From: Sphingomonas endolithica
Lineage (GTDB): Bacteria > Pseudomonadota > Alphaproteobacteria > Sphingomonadales > Sphingomonadaceae
Direction of reading: 5' to 3'
DNA length: 64,000 bases
NCBI RefSeq assembly: GCF_025231525.1
Contig: NZ_CP103057.1
Span: 1,195,001 to 1,259,000 of the forward strand
Each line of letters starts with the position of its first letter. Position 1 is the stretch's first letter. The position numbers and the translations under genes are program-made. A model generated the notes under the pieces. It saw only the letters and a program-made list of their open reading frames with translations, did no database searches and had not been told where the DNA came from. Shown here one piece after another: positions 18,855-29,271 of this stretch.

Positions 18855-19754
18855 ATGTCCATTCGTTTCGACGACAAGGTCGCCATCGTCACCGGCGCCG
18901 GCGGCGGCCTGGGCCGGGCCTATGCACTCGAGCTCGCCAAGCGCGGTGCGAAGGTCGTGGTCAACGATCTCGGCGCATCGCGCGACGGCAACGGCCATAG
19001 CGACGCGGCGCTGAAGGTCGTCGAGGAGATCGAGGCCGCCGGCGGCACCGCCATGTCCAATGGCGGCAGCGTGACCGAGTACGAACAGATGGTTGAGATG
19101 ATCGCCAGGGCCAAGGAGGCCTGGGGCGGCGTTCATATCGTCATCAACAATGCCGGCGTGCTGCGCGACAAGAGCTTCACCAAGATGGAGCCGGGCGATT
19201 TCAAGTTCGTCATCGACGTGCACCTGAACGGCTCGGCCAACGTCACCAAGGCGGTGTGGGACACGATGCGCGCGCAGAATTATGGCCGCCTGCTGATGAC
19301 CTCCTCCTCGACCGGCCTGTACGGCAATTTCGGCCAGGCGAATTACGGTGCGGCCAAGCTCGGCCTGGCGGGTCTAACCAAGACGCTGGCGATCGAAGGC
19401 GCCAAGAACAACATCAAGGTCAACACGATCGCCCCGACCGCGGGCACGCGCATGACCGAGGACATCTTCCCGGCCGAAGCGTTCGCCGCTTTCTCGCCCG
19501 ACAAGGTGGCCCCGGCGGCGTTGTATCTGGTGTCGGAAGACGCACCGACCAACATGATCATCGGCGCGGGTGCCGGCGTGTTCCAGGCGGCGTACGTCAC
19601 GCTGACTCAGGGCGCGCTGCTGAGCGGCGACGACCTGTCGCCCGAGGGAATCGCGGCGCATTGGGCCGAAATCACCGACCGCACCGGCGAGTTCGTGCCG
19701 CAGAATGGAGCGGAACAGTCGATGAGCATCCTGAAGAAGCTGCAAGGCGGCTGA
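18855..19754 (+). CDS. SDR-family oxidoreductase (hydroxyacyl-CoA dehydrogenase-like)
   Basis: 299 aa. NAD(P)-binding motif TGAGGGLGRAYALELAKRGA, NNAGVLRDKSF, and catalytic serines in MTSSSTGLYGNFGQ with YGAAK. The pattern VNDLGASRDGNG plus LRDKSFTKM resembles the (3R)-hydroxyacyl-CoA dehydrogenase unit of peroxisomal multifunctional enzyme type 2, so a role in fatty acyl-CoA oxidation is likely. The C-terminus (DLSPEGIAAHWAEITD) also fits that subgroup. It stands alone, without other beta-oxidation genes nearby. Confidence 0.85.
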   Translation: MSIRFDDKVAIVTGAGGGLGRAYALELAKRGAKVVVNDLGASRDGNGHSDAALKVVEEIEAAGGTAMSNGGSVTEYEQMVEMIARAKEAWGGVHIVINNAGVLRDKSFTKMEPGDFKFVIDVHLNGSANVTKAVWDTMRAQNYGRLLMTSSSTGLYGNFGQANYGAAKLGLAGLTKTLAIEGAKNNIKVNTIAPTAGTRMTEDIFPAEAFAAFSPDKVAPAALYLVSEDAPTNMIIGAGAGVFQAAYVTLTQGALLSGDDLSPEGIAAHWAEITDRTGEFVPQNGAEQSMSILKKLQGG

Positions 19755-19759
19755 TCTCG

Positions 19760-19890
19760 CTCCTCCCCGGCAGGGGGAGGTGGCAGCCGCAGGCTGATGG
19801 AGGGGGTTCGCCGGCAACGCTACAGTTGCGTAGCCGGCACCCCCCTCCACCCTTCGCGTGAAGGCGCGAACGGTCCCCCTCCCCGAGCGG
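19760..19890. repeat. G/C-rich inverted intergenic repeat
   Basis: CTCCTCCCCGGCAGGGGGAG near one end is mirrored by CCCCCTCCACCC and CCCCTCCCCGAGCGGAGG near the other. A similar unit lies at 44948-45074. It sits after the SDR gene. Confidence 0.6.
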
Positions 19891-19957
19891 AGGATCAGGT
19901 GTATTGCCAAACTAACGCACCCATGTCATTCTCCTGCCGGCAACAGGAGGATCGACC

Positions 19958-21028
19958 ATGTATAGCGAAAGCGACATAGACGGCGCGGTGACGGCCGGGG
20001 CGCTCAGCCCCGACGCGGCAGCGGCGTTGCGCAACCATATCGCCGCCACCCGCCACACACCGGCGGTGGACGAGGAAAGCTTCCGGTTGCTGACCGGGTT
20101 CAACGACATCTTCGTCTCGATCGCGGCGATCGCCGTGCTGCTGGGTGTCGCCTGGCTCGGCCAGTCGATCACGCGGCCGATGGGCGGGGTTGCCGTGGCG
20201 GTGGTCAGTTGGGGGTTGGCGGAATTCTTCACGCGCCAGCGGCGGATGGCGCTGCCCTCGATTGTGTTGCTGATCGGCTTTATCGGCGGTGTCGCCGCGG
20301 CGCTGGCCGGATTGCTCGCGCTCGACGCGCAGGCGGTGGAGACCTTCGCCAAGAGTGTGTCGCCGGGCCGACCGGAAATCGTGCTGAGCGCGATCGTGGC
20401 AGTGATCGCGGCGATCACCGCGACTGCGGCATGGCTACACTGGCGGCGCTTCATGGTGCCGATCACCGTCGCGGCAGGTGCCGTGGCGGTGGTCGGCGTG
20501 GTCATGGCGCTGGTCGTGGGGTTCGTGCCGGAAGCGCAGCGGGTATTCATCTGGCTGGTGCTGGCGGCGGGGATCGCGATGTTCGCCTTTGCCATGCGCT
20601 GGGACATGAGCGACCGCGAACGGCGCACGCGGCGATCGGACGTAGCCTTCTGGTTGCATCTCGCCGCAGCGCCGATGATCGCACACGCATTGTTCAACCT
20701 GCTCGGCGTGTTCGATGGGCCGATCGGCGGCGGCATGGCGCTGATCGTCATCGCGCTGTACCTCGCCTTCGGCTTCATCGCACTGGCGGTCGACCGGCGG
20801 GCGCTGCTCGTCTCCAGCCTGGCCTATGTGCTGTACGCCCTCTCGTCGCTGTTCGAGACGGCCGGCGCCGTGGAACTCGCCTGGGCATTCACCGCGCTGG
20901 TGATCGGATCGGCCTTGCTGACGCTGTCGGCCTTCTGGCACCCGATGCGGCGGCGGGTGGTCGGCACGCTGGGCAGTGTGGCGGAGCGATTGCCGCCGGT
21001 GTCGGCGATGGTGCCGGCCAGCGCCTGA
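19958..21028 (+). CDS. Multi-pass membrane protein of unknown function
   Basis: 356 aa after an AGGAGG ribosome site. A cytosolic N-terminus (MYSESDIDGAVTAGALSPDA) resembles the short helical head of DUF2157-like membrane proteins. About nine or ten hydrophobic helices follow, for example IAAIAVLLGVAWLG, IVLLIGFIGGVAAALAGLLA, AVIAAITATAAWL, FIWLVLAAGIAMFAFAM and ALIVIALYLAFGFIALAV. No charged catalytic motif is apparent. Function unknown. Confidence 0.7.
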   Translation: MYSESDIDGAVTAGALSPDAAAALRNHIAATRHTPAVDEESFRLLTGFNDIFVSIAAIAVLLGVAWLGQSITRPMGGVAVAVVSWGLAEFFTRQRRMALPSIVLLIGFIGGVAAALAGLLALDAQAVETFAKSVSPGRPEIVLSAIVAVIAAITATAAWLHWRRFMVPITVAAGAVAVVGVVMALVVGFVPEAQRVFIWLVLAAGIAMFAFAMRWDMSDRERRTRRSDVAFWLHLAAAPMIAHALFNLLGVFDGPIGGGMALIVIALYLAFGFIALAVDRRALLVSSLAYVLYALSSLFETAGAVELAWAFTALVIGSALLTLSAFWHPMRRRVVGTLGSVAERLPPVSAMVPASA

Positions 21029-21030
21029 TG

Positions 21031-21140
21031 CTTCTCCCCTTCCTGAAAAGGGAGGGGTCGGGGGTGGGTGGGTTTGGCACCCACCCATGTTGCGGAAAGG
21101 ACCGCCCCACTCCTGCCCCCTCCCTTTCAGGGAGGGGAAG
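21031..21140. repeat. Inverted repeat between convergent genes
   Basis: CTTCTCCCCTTCCTGAAAAG at the left is the inverse of CCCTCCCTTTCAGGGAGGGGAAG at the right, with GTGGGTGGG/CCCACCC nested. It lies between convergent genes at 21028 and 21145 and could stop transcription from both sides. Confidence 0.6.
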
Positions 21141-21144
21141 ATAC

Positions 21145-21489
21145 TCAGTCCGACACCAGCTTCATCAAGCGGCGCTCGACCGGCGCCAGCACGGCGGCCA
21201 GATCGTGGCCCCGTTTCAGCACCACGCCCGCCTCGCCGATCAGCGCCCACATGCCCTGGCGGTTGCGCAAGGCGGGACGCTTCTCGATCCGGAATTCGGG
21301 CCGCTCGGCGGTGCGCCGGAAGGCGGAAAAGATCGCCGCGTCACGCCCCAGATCCATCGCGTAATCGCGCCAATTGCCCGCCGCGACCATGCGTCCGTAC
21401 AGATCGAGGATGCGCGTCAGTTCGGCACGCTCGAAGCCGACCTGCGCTCCGACGCGCGGTGGCACCGGAAAGGGTGTTACCACTCCCAT
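21145..21489 (-). CDS. DUF2794 family protein
   Basis: 114 aa. The order FERAELTRILDLYGRMVAAG, WRDYAMD, FSAFRR, RIEKRPALRNRQG and VLKRGHDLAAVL is the DUF2794 pattern found across Alphaproteobacteria. It is small, soluble and of unknown function. The start (ATG 21489) overlaps the serine acetyltransferase stop by one base, so the two genes are translationally coupled. Confidence 0.85.
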   Translation of the reverse strand: MGVVTPFPVPPRVGAQVGFERAELTRILDLYGRMVAAGNWRDYAMDLGRDAAIFSAFRRTAERPEFRIEKRPALRNRQGMWALIGEAGVVLKRGHDLAAVLAPVERRLMKLVSD

Positions 21490-22172
21490 CAGGCGCGGTC
21501 CCGCAGGTCCTCGTTTTCCGCGAGCAGGGCATCGAGCCGCTTGCGCATCGTCTCCAGTTCGCAGCGCAGCAGTTCCACCTTCTGCGTCGCCGGATCGAAC
21601 ATCTCGCTGCACGGTGTGCCGTAGGCGAGGAAGTCCGGCGCCTTGCGGCCGCCCTCCACCATCGTGGCGCGCGCCGGGATACCAACCATCACCGCACCCT
21701 GCGGCACCTCGCGCGTCACCACGGCATTGGCGCCGATGCGCGCGCCCTTGCCGACGACGATCGGCCCCAGCACCTGCGCGCCCGAGCCGACGATCACGCC
21801 GTCCGACAAGGTCGGGTGGCGCTTGCCGGCAATGCCGTTGTCGGGGCTGGTGCCGCCCAGCGTCACGCACTGATAGATCGTGACGTTGTCGCCGATCAAC
21901 GCCGTTTCGCCGATCACCACGAAGCCGTGATCGATGAAGAAGTTGCGCCCGATCGTCGCCCCGGGATGGATATCGATCGCGGTCAGGAAGCGTGAGAAAT
22001 GGTTCACTGCGCGCGCCAGGAAGAACAACCGCGCCTTGAACAAGCGGTGCGCGATGCGGTGATACCCTAATGCCCACACGCCGGGATAGGTGAGGATTTC
22101 GAGTCGCGACCGCGGCGCAGGATCGCGCGCCTTGATCGAATCGAGATAGGCGATCAGCCCCATTGTCGTCAT
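21489..22172 (-). CDS. cysE: Serine O-acetyltransferase (EpsC/CysE type)
   Basis: 227 aa. Short CysE/EpsC-class enzyme making O-acetylserine for cysteine synthesis. Core: IDIHPGATIGRNFFIDHGF, VTIYQCVTLGGTS, GKRHPTL, then hexapeptide repeats ending in NAVVTREVPQGAVMVGIPAR, the left-handed beta-helix. The histidines in DIHPGA and FIDHG are catalytic in the family. The C-terminal coiled extension (KVELLRCELETMRKRLDALL) is extra. It is divergent from a TauE-type exporter, consistent with sulfur metabolism. Confidence 0.9.
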   Translation of the reverse strand: MTTMGLIAYLDSIKARDPAPRSRLEILTYPGVWALGYHRIAHRLFKARLFFLARAVNHFSRFLTAIDIHPGATIGRNFFIDHGFVVIGETALIGDNVTIYQCVTLGGTSPDNGIAGKRHPTLSDGVIVGSGAQVLGPIVVGKGARIGANAVVTREVPQGAVMVGIPARATMVEGGRKAPDFLAYGTPCSEMFDPATQKVELLRCELETMRKRLDALLAENEDLRDRA

Positions 22173-22312
22173 CGCCCCTGTTGCGCAGCAGACTATCTAA
22201 GCGTCCCGCGTCCCGAATTAAAGCGCCAGCACGCCCATAAGTTTCTGGCCGTAAACCCTATCTTGCTTGTAGGCTTTGACGGATTAAGCAATCGGGCAGG
22301 CTGGACGATGAT

Positions 22313-23092
22313 GTGGGGATTGCCTTGAGCTCGTATCTGACGGTCGCGACGCTGGAATCCCTGCTGCCTTTCATCGCCGTCGGCTTTGCCGCGCAGATGG
22401 TCGATGGCGCGCTGGGTATGGCCTTCGGGGTGATCTCGAACACCCTGCTGCTGTGGCTGGGCGTTCCCCCTGCCTTGGCATCGGCCGGCGTGCATACTGT
22501 GGAGACGTTCACCACCGCGGTCTCGGGCATCAGCCACACGCTCCATCGCAACGTCAATTGGAAGATGTTCTTCCGGCTGATGGTGCCGGGCGTGATCGGC
22601 GGCGTGCTCGGCGCCTATGTGCTGTCCAACCTGAAGGCGGATACGGTCAAGCCGTACATCCTCGCCTATCTGGCCGCGATCGGCCTGTACCTGCTGTGGC
22701 GATCGACGCATTACCCGCCCAAGGAACGCCAGCCCAAGATCGTCGAGCCCTTGGGGCTGGTCGGCGGGTTCCTGGATGCGGCCGGCGGCGGCGGCTGGGG
22801 GCCGGTGGTGACCTCCAACCTGCTGGTGCAGGGCGCCTCGCCCCGGATGACAGTCGGCACGGTCAACACGGCGGAATTCTTCCTCACCACGACGATCTCG
22901 GCGACGTTCATCACGCAGCTCGGCTGGGAGGCGTTCACCAAGGCGACCGTCGGCCTGCTGATCGGCGGCGTCATCGCCGCACCGTTCGGCGCGATCCTGG
23001 CCAAGCGCGTCCCGGCGCAGCGGCTGATGTTCCTGGTCGGCGTGATCCTGACGCTGACCAGCCTGTTCAATCTGTACCAGGCGATCTTCTGA
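22313..23092 (+). CDS. TauE/SafE-family sulfite exporter-like permease
   Basis: About 259 aa, GTG start at 22313 (a TTG at 22325 is possible). It has several membrane helices with the family motif AQMVDGALGMAFGV near the N-terminus and the internal repeat GFLDAAGGGGWGPVVTSNLL. Members move anions such as sulfite or organosulfonates. The divergent serine acetyltransferase gene makes a sulfur-related role plausible, but the substrate is not shown by sequence. Confidence 0.85.
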   Translation: MGIALSSYLTVATLESLLPFIAVGFAAQMVDGALGMAFGVISNTLLLWLGVPPALASAGVHTVETFTTAVSGISHTLHRNVNWKMFFRLMVPGVIGGVLGAYVLSNLKADTVKPYILAYLAAIGLYLLWRSTHYPPKERQPKIVEPLGLVGGFLDAAGGGGWGPVVTSNLLVQGASPRMTVGTVNTAEFFLTTTISATFITQLGWEAFTKATVGLLIGGVIAAPFGAILAKRVPAQRLMFLVGVILTLTSLFNLYQAIF

Positions 23093-23209
23093 GGCGGGCG
23101 ATGCTGCGTGTAGTAGCTGGGCAGCTGCCAACTGTTCGCACCCGGCGCTACGCCGCACTTGCCAGCCCCCCATCTCCACCGGCAAAGTGGAAGCTGTAGG
23201 AGAGCATGT

Positions 23210-25153
<1,944 letters not shown>

Positions 25154-25213
25154 ATACTTGGCGGCAAAGATGTGGTAAACGGCAGGTCGAAATGAACTGG
25201 GCGGGGGTCTGTC

Positions 25214-26380
25214 ATGTCGAACATGTATGCGGGGATCAGGCGCGACTTTGGCGATGACGCAGCAGGCGCGCGGCATTGTGCCGACCGATTGCTCAAGATG
25301 CGCGCCAGGCTAGAGCCGCTGCGGCAGCGCAAGGGCGATGCCTCCCTGCTGCTGGCGACGTGGAACATTCGCGATTTCGATTCGAACAAGTTCGGCTTCG
25401 GCCCGCGCCGCACCGAAAGCTTCTATTACATCGCCGAAATACTCTCCGCCTTCGATCTGATCGCGGTGCAGGAGGTGAATGAGGACATGGAGGCGCTCGA
25501 CCGGGTAATGCGCATCCTGGGCCGAGAATGGACCTATATCGCCACCGACATCACCGAAGGCGACGGCGGCAATGGCGAGCGCATGGCCTTTGTCTACAAC
25601 ACCGAAAAGGTATTTTTCCGCAGAATCGCGGGCGAGATCGTGTTGCCCGACGGGCAGTTGATCGTCGCCGAGAAGACGATCAAGCCGCCCAAGGACATGG
25701 CCGCGGCAACGCCGGTGACCAAGGAAGAGAAACACCTGCAATTCGCGCGCAGCCCGTTCCTGGTCGCGTTCCAGTCCGGCTGGTTCCAGTTCAGCCTATG
25801 CACCGCGCATCTCTATTACGGCGCGGCCTCGGGCCCTGCGCTCAAGCGGCGCATCGGCGAGATCGCGTCGCTGGTGAAATTCTTCGCCGACCGCCAGGAT
25901 CGCGCCTCCGCGCGCGCCGCGGAGCGGCAACGCGGCACGGTCGAGAATTATATCGTGCTCGGCGACTTCAACGTCGTCAGCCCCGAACACGAAACCATGC
26001 AGGCGCTGAAATCCGAAGGCTTCGTCGTGCCGCCGGAGATAGACGGCAAGAAGGTGCGCAAGCTCGGCCAGCATTTCTACGACCAGATCGCCGTGCGCAT
26101 GAAGGACGACCGTTTCAAGGTGCTGGGTGGCGGCATGGTCGATATCTTCGAAGACGTCTTCACCGACGCCGATCTGGCACTCTACGCCGATGTGCTGCCG
26201 AAGAAGGATCTCGACAAGGACAGCAAGAGCAAGGCCAAGACGCCCGAGGCGATCTACAAGAAATGGCGCACCTGGCAGATGTCCGACCATCATCCCTTGT
26301 GGATCGAGATCGCGACCGATTTCAGCGAGCAGTATCTGGGGGCGATCGCCGGCGGCAAGGCGGACGTGCCGAAGCCGTAG
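25214..26380 (+). CDS. Endonuclease/exonuclease/phosphatase-family protein
   Basis: 388 aa. Core of the EEP fold: LLATWNIRDFDSN, DLIAVQEVNED (catalytic glutamate), FVYNTEKV, the acidic GDFN motif in YIVLGDFNVVSP, and a C-terminal WQMSDHHPLWIEI (the SDH histidine). These are metal-dependent phosphodiesterases; the substrate (DNA, RNA, lipid or inositol phosphate) cannot be read. No signal peptide is visible, so it is probably cytosolic. Confidence 0.85.
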   Translation: MSNMYAGIRRDFGDDAAGARHCADRLLKMRARLEPLRQRKGDASLLLATWNIRDFDSNKFGFGPRRTESFYYIAEILSAFDLIAVQEVNEDMEALDRVMRILGREWTYIATDITEGDGGNGERMAFVYNTEKVFFRRIAGEIVLPDGQLIVAEKTIKPPKDMAAATPVTKEEKHLQFARSPFLVAFQSGWFQFSLCTAHLYYGAASGPALKRRIGEIASLVKFFADRQDRASARAAERQRGTVENYIVLGDFNVVSPEHETMQALKSEGFVVPPEIDGKKVRKLGQHFYDQIAVRMKDDRFKVLGGGMVDIFEDVFTDADLALYADVLPKKDLDKDSKSKAKTPEAIYKKWRTWQMSDHHPLWIEIATDFSEQYLGAIAGGKADVPKP

Positions 26381-26474
26381 GGCGGATCGCCGTTGGCGGT
26401 GACCCGCAGTTCAGCGCAACGACCGTCACGCCGGACCTGTTCGGCGGTTGTAGCCTTCGAACAAGTAATTCGCC

Positions 26475-26568
26475 GTCATCCCCGCGCAGGCGGGGATCCA
26501 TATACTCGAACGCCTGCATTTCAGCCGCCAGGCCCGCCACTATGGATCCCCGCTTTCGCGGGGATGAC
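26475..26568. repeat. REP-type paired palindrome, family A
   Basis: GTCATCCCCGCGCAGGCGGG is inverted as CCCCGCTTTCGCGGGGATGAC about 94 bp away, with GGATCCATA/TATGGATCC next to each hairpin. Other copies lie at 44138-44231 and 61845-61937. A degenerate GTCACGCCGGACCTGTTCGG half lies just upstream. The 340-bp gap 26381-26722 holds little else. Confidence 0.8.
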
Positions 26569-26722
26569 GATCCATGTCTCAAAGGGATAGTTGCCGAACG
26601 AATCGGGGTGCCGGCTTGGCCAACGCAAACGCAAACGCACTCCGGCGTAAGCACCTGATTGTCGATTGCGCTACGCCCGTCACACTCTTACGCTACGGCA
26701 ATACACCTATAGGGGGCAATTC

Positions 26723-28786
26723 ATGCGCGTTTCTCTGGCCTTACACCTGTCTGCCGCGGTTGCGGCTCTCGTAGTCACCATGCCTGCCATGGCGCAGCAG
26801 GCCCCCGCGCCGACCGCAGCCGCCGCGACGGGGCCTAAATACGGCACGTTCGGTGTCGACCTCACCGCGCAGAAGCCCGACGTGAAGCCGGGCGACGATT
26901 TCTGGACCTTCGCCAACGGCGGCTGGGATGCGCGCACCGAGATCGCGGCAGACCGGACGTCGGCCGGCCCCGGCGTGATCCTGGTCGATCAGGCCGAATT
27001 GCAGGTACGCGACATTCTCGCCGATGCGGCGCGCGACCCGGCGACGACGGGCGCCGGCGCAAAGCAGTTGGGCGATCTGTATGCCGGCTTCATGGACGAG
27101 GCGGCGATCGCCAAGCGGGGTGCCATCCCGCTCAAACCGTATTTCGCCAAGATCGACGCCGCGAACGACAAGGCCAAACTGCAGGCACTGTTTTCGACCG
27201 TCGGCTATGCCAGCCCGGTGGAGATCGGCCAGTTGCCCGATCCGTCGGATCCGACGCGCTACACCGTCGCTGCGGGCCAGGGCAGCCTGGGCATGGGCGG
27301 GCGCGATTACTACATCCTGCCCGGCGCCAAGTACGACGCGTTCCGCACCGCCTATCGCGCTTACGTGACGCAGATCCTGACCCTGTCGGGCATCCCCGAC
27401 GCAGCGGCGCGTGCCGACAAGATCATCGCGCTGGAAACCGCAATGGCCAAGGTGCAATGGTCGCCCGAGCAGTCACGTGACCTGGTGGCGATGCTGAAGC
27501 CGATGACGGCCGAGCAGCGCAAGGCGCTGGCGCCGGATTTCGATTGGCCGCTGCTGCTGAACACCGCGGGCTATGGCGCTTATCCGATCGTCATCATGAG
27601 CAATTCGACCGCGCTGACCGAGCTCGGCAAGATCTTCACCGCGACGCCGGTGTCGACCTGGCAGGACTGGATGAAGTTCCGCCTCGCCGTTTCGGCCGCG
27701 CCCGTTTTGCCCAAGACGTTCGACGATGCGACCTTCGCTTTCTACGGCAAGACGCTGAACGACCAGCCATCGCAGCGCGCGCGGTGGAAGCGCGGCATCA
27801 ATCTCGTCAACGGCGTGATGGGCGAATCGGTCGGCGAGATTTACGTCAAGCGCCACTATCCGCCGGAGAGCGACGCGAAGATGAGCGAATTGATCGCCAA
27901 TCTGCGCGCCGCGTACAAGCAGCGCATCGAGGCGAACAGCTGGATGGATGCCAAAACCAAGGCGCAGGCGCTGGCCAAGCTCGCCGCGTTCGATCCGCGG
28001 ATCGGCCACCCGATCAAGTATATCGACTATTCGACGCTGAAGATCGACCGCAACGATCAGGTCGGCAATGCGCTGCGTGCGGGCGAATTCCAGCACAATC
28101 TGGATCTGGAGCGCCTGAAGAAGCCGGTCGATCGCACGCTGTGGGACATGACGCCGCAGACGGTGAATGCCTATTACAACCCGCTCGCCAACCAGATCAC
28201 CTTCCCCGCCGCGATCCTGCAACCGCCCTATTTCGATCCCAAGGCGGATGCCGCGGTCAATTACGGCGCGATCGGCGCGATCATCGGCCATGAAATGGGC
28301 CACGGCTTCGACGATCAGGGCAGCCAGTTCGGCCCGACCGGCAAGTTCGAGAATTGGTGGACGCCCGAAGCGCGCAAGACCTTCACCGAGCGCACCGCGG
28401 CACTGTCGAAGCAATATGATGCGTATGAGCCGATCCCCGGCACGCACATCAAGGGCGCACTGACGCTGGGTGAGAATATCGGCGATCTAGGTGGCGTCGA
28501 GACTGCCTATGCCGCGTACCAGCAATATCAGGCGGCGCACGGCAAGGCACCGGTGATCGGCGGGCTGACCGGCGACCAGCGCTTCTTCCTGGCCTATGCC
28601 CAGGCATGGCAGTCGAAGCTGCGCGAAGGTGCGGCACGAGCCCGCCTGCTGAGCGATCCGCATTCGCCACCGTTCTACCGCGTCAACGGCATCGTGCGGA
28701 ACGTGGATGCCTGGTACACGGCATTCGACGTGAAACCGGGCGACAAACTGTATCTGGCCCCGGCGGAGCGCGTGCACATTTGGTAA
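26723..28786 (+). CDS. M13-family zinc metallopeptidase (neprilysin-like)
   Basis: About 687 aa. The ATG at 26723 follows AGGGGGC and opens a signal peptide (MRVSLALHLSAAVAALVV then TMPAMAQQ), so the enzyme is periplasmic. The zinc motif HEMGH (in IGHEMGHGFDDQGSQFG) is at about residue 522, and LGENIGDLGG at about 583 supplies the third zinc ligand and the ExxxD element. The C-terminal YRVNGIVRN and HIW are typical M13 features. It is the last gene before a long non-coding stretch. Confidence 0.92.
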   Translation: MRVSLALHLSAAVAALVVTMPAMAQQAPAPTAAAATGPKYGTFGVDLTAQKPDVKPGDDFWTFANGGWDARTEIAADRTSAGPGVILVDQAELQVRDILADAARDPATTGAGAKQLGDLYAGFMDEAAIAKRGAIPLKPYFAKIDAANDKAKLQALFSTVGYASPVEIGQLPDPSDPTRYTVAAGQGSLGMGGRDYYILPGAKYDAFRTAYRAYVTQILTLSGIPDAAARADKIIALETAMAKVQWSPEQSRDLVAMLKPMTAEQRKALAPDFDWPLLLNTAGYGAYPIVIMSNSTALTELGKIFTATPVSTWQDWMKFRLAVSAAPVLPKTFDDATFAFYGKTLNDQPSQRARWKRGINLVNGVMGESVGEIYVKRHYPPESDAKMSELIANLRAAYKQRIEANSWMDAKTKAQALAKLAAFDPRIGHPIKYIDYSTLKIDRNDQVGNALRAGEFQHNLDLERLKKPVDRTLWDMTPQTVNAYYNPLANQITFPAAILQPPYFDPKADAAVNYGAIGAIIGHEMGHGFDDQGSQFGPTGKFENWWTPEARKTFTERTAALSKQYDAYEPIPGTHIKGALTLGENIGDLGGVETAYAAYQQYQAAHGKAPVIGGLTGDQRFFLAYAQAWQSKLREGAARARLLSDPHSPPFYRVNGIVRNVDAWYTAFDVKPGDKLYLAPAERVHIW

Positions 28787-28794
28787 CGGAGCGA

Positions 28795-28903
28795 GGCGAT
28801 TAGCGAAAGCTAATCGCCAGTGCCGCGCAAAGCGCGGCCACCCGAACGGCCGGCCGGCGACGCGAGAGCGATCGGCCGACGGGGCGGGATTCACTCCCGC
28901 CCC
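28795..28903 (+). other. Tandem run of perfect hairpins downstream of the M13 gene
   Basis: Starting eight bases after the stop: a perfect 10-bp stem GGCGATTAGC/GCTAATCGCC with a GAAA tetraloop (28795-28818), then GCCGCGC/GCGCGGC with an AAA loop (28822-28838), then GGCCGGCC-rich arms, then GGGGCGGGA/TCCCGCCCC with a TTCAC loop (28881-28903). No T tract follows. It may be a 3' UTR stabiliser, a structured RNA or a repeat element. Confidence 0.55.
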
Positions 28904-28928
28904 GGCCTGTCCAATGCCCAACGCCTGT

Positions 28929-29031
28929 GTTCCCCTGCGAAGGCCGGGGCCCAGTCGCGGAACGCAGATGGCGCGCGCTGTGCTCAGTCACCACGACCTG
29001 CCCGCCTGGGCCCCGTCCTCCACCGGGGAGC
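28929..29031. repeat. Palindromic intergenic repeat, same family as 13411 (family C)
   Basis: GTTCCCCTGCGAAGGCCGGG followed by GCCCAG, and at the far end CTGGGCCCCGTCCTCCACCGGGGAGCAA, a degenerate copy. It is part of the 485-bp gene-free gap 28787-29271. Confidence 0.55.
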
Positions 29032-29067
29032 AATGGTGCAGGCTAAAGCATCATGATTTCACATCCA

Positions 29068-29252
29068 CCCGTTCGTGCTGAGTAGAGACCGAGTAGGCCG
29101 AAGGCCGTATCGAGGGCTCGTATCGAAGCACCTTGGAGCGCGGTGCCGCCTGTCCTTCGATCGCCCTCTCGATACACGCTTCGCGCCACTCGATGCCTGT
29201 CCTGAGCGCCTGCCCTTGCAGGCAGCCGAAGGGGCTACTCAAGACGAACCGG
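29068..29252. repeat. Imperfect inverted repeat (CGTTCGTGCTGAGTAG type, family F)
   Basis: CCCGTTCGTGCTGAGTAG at the left is roughly inverted as CTACTCAAGACGAACCGG at the right, with paired CGAAGG/CCTTCG elements between. It resembles a common sphingomonad intergenic repeat (recollection, unchecked). It ends 20 bp before the PepSY-type gene. Confidence 0.55.
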
Positions 29253-29271
29253 AGGGTAAGTTTACCCCAAG

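Noticed and set aside
26475..26568. Repeated short palindromes considered as a CRISPR array
   Set aside because: There are only two inverted arms per site with no regular direct repeats or spacers; they behave as REP elements.
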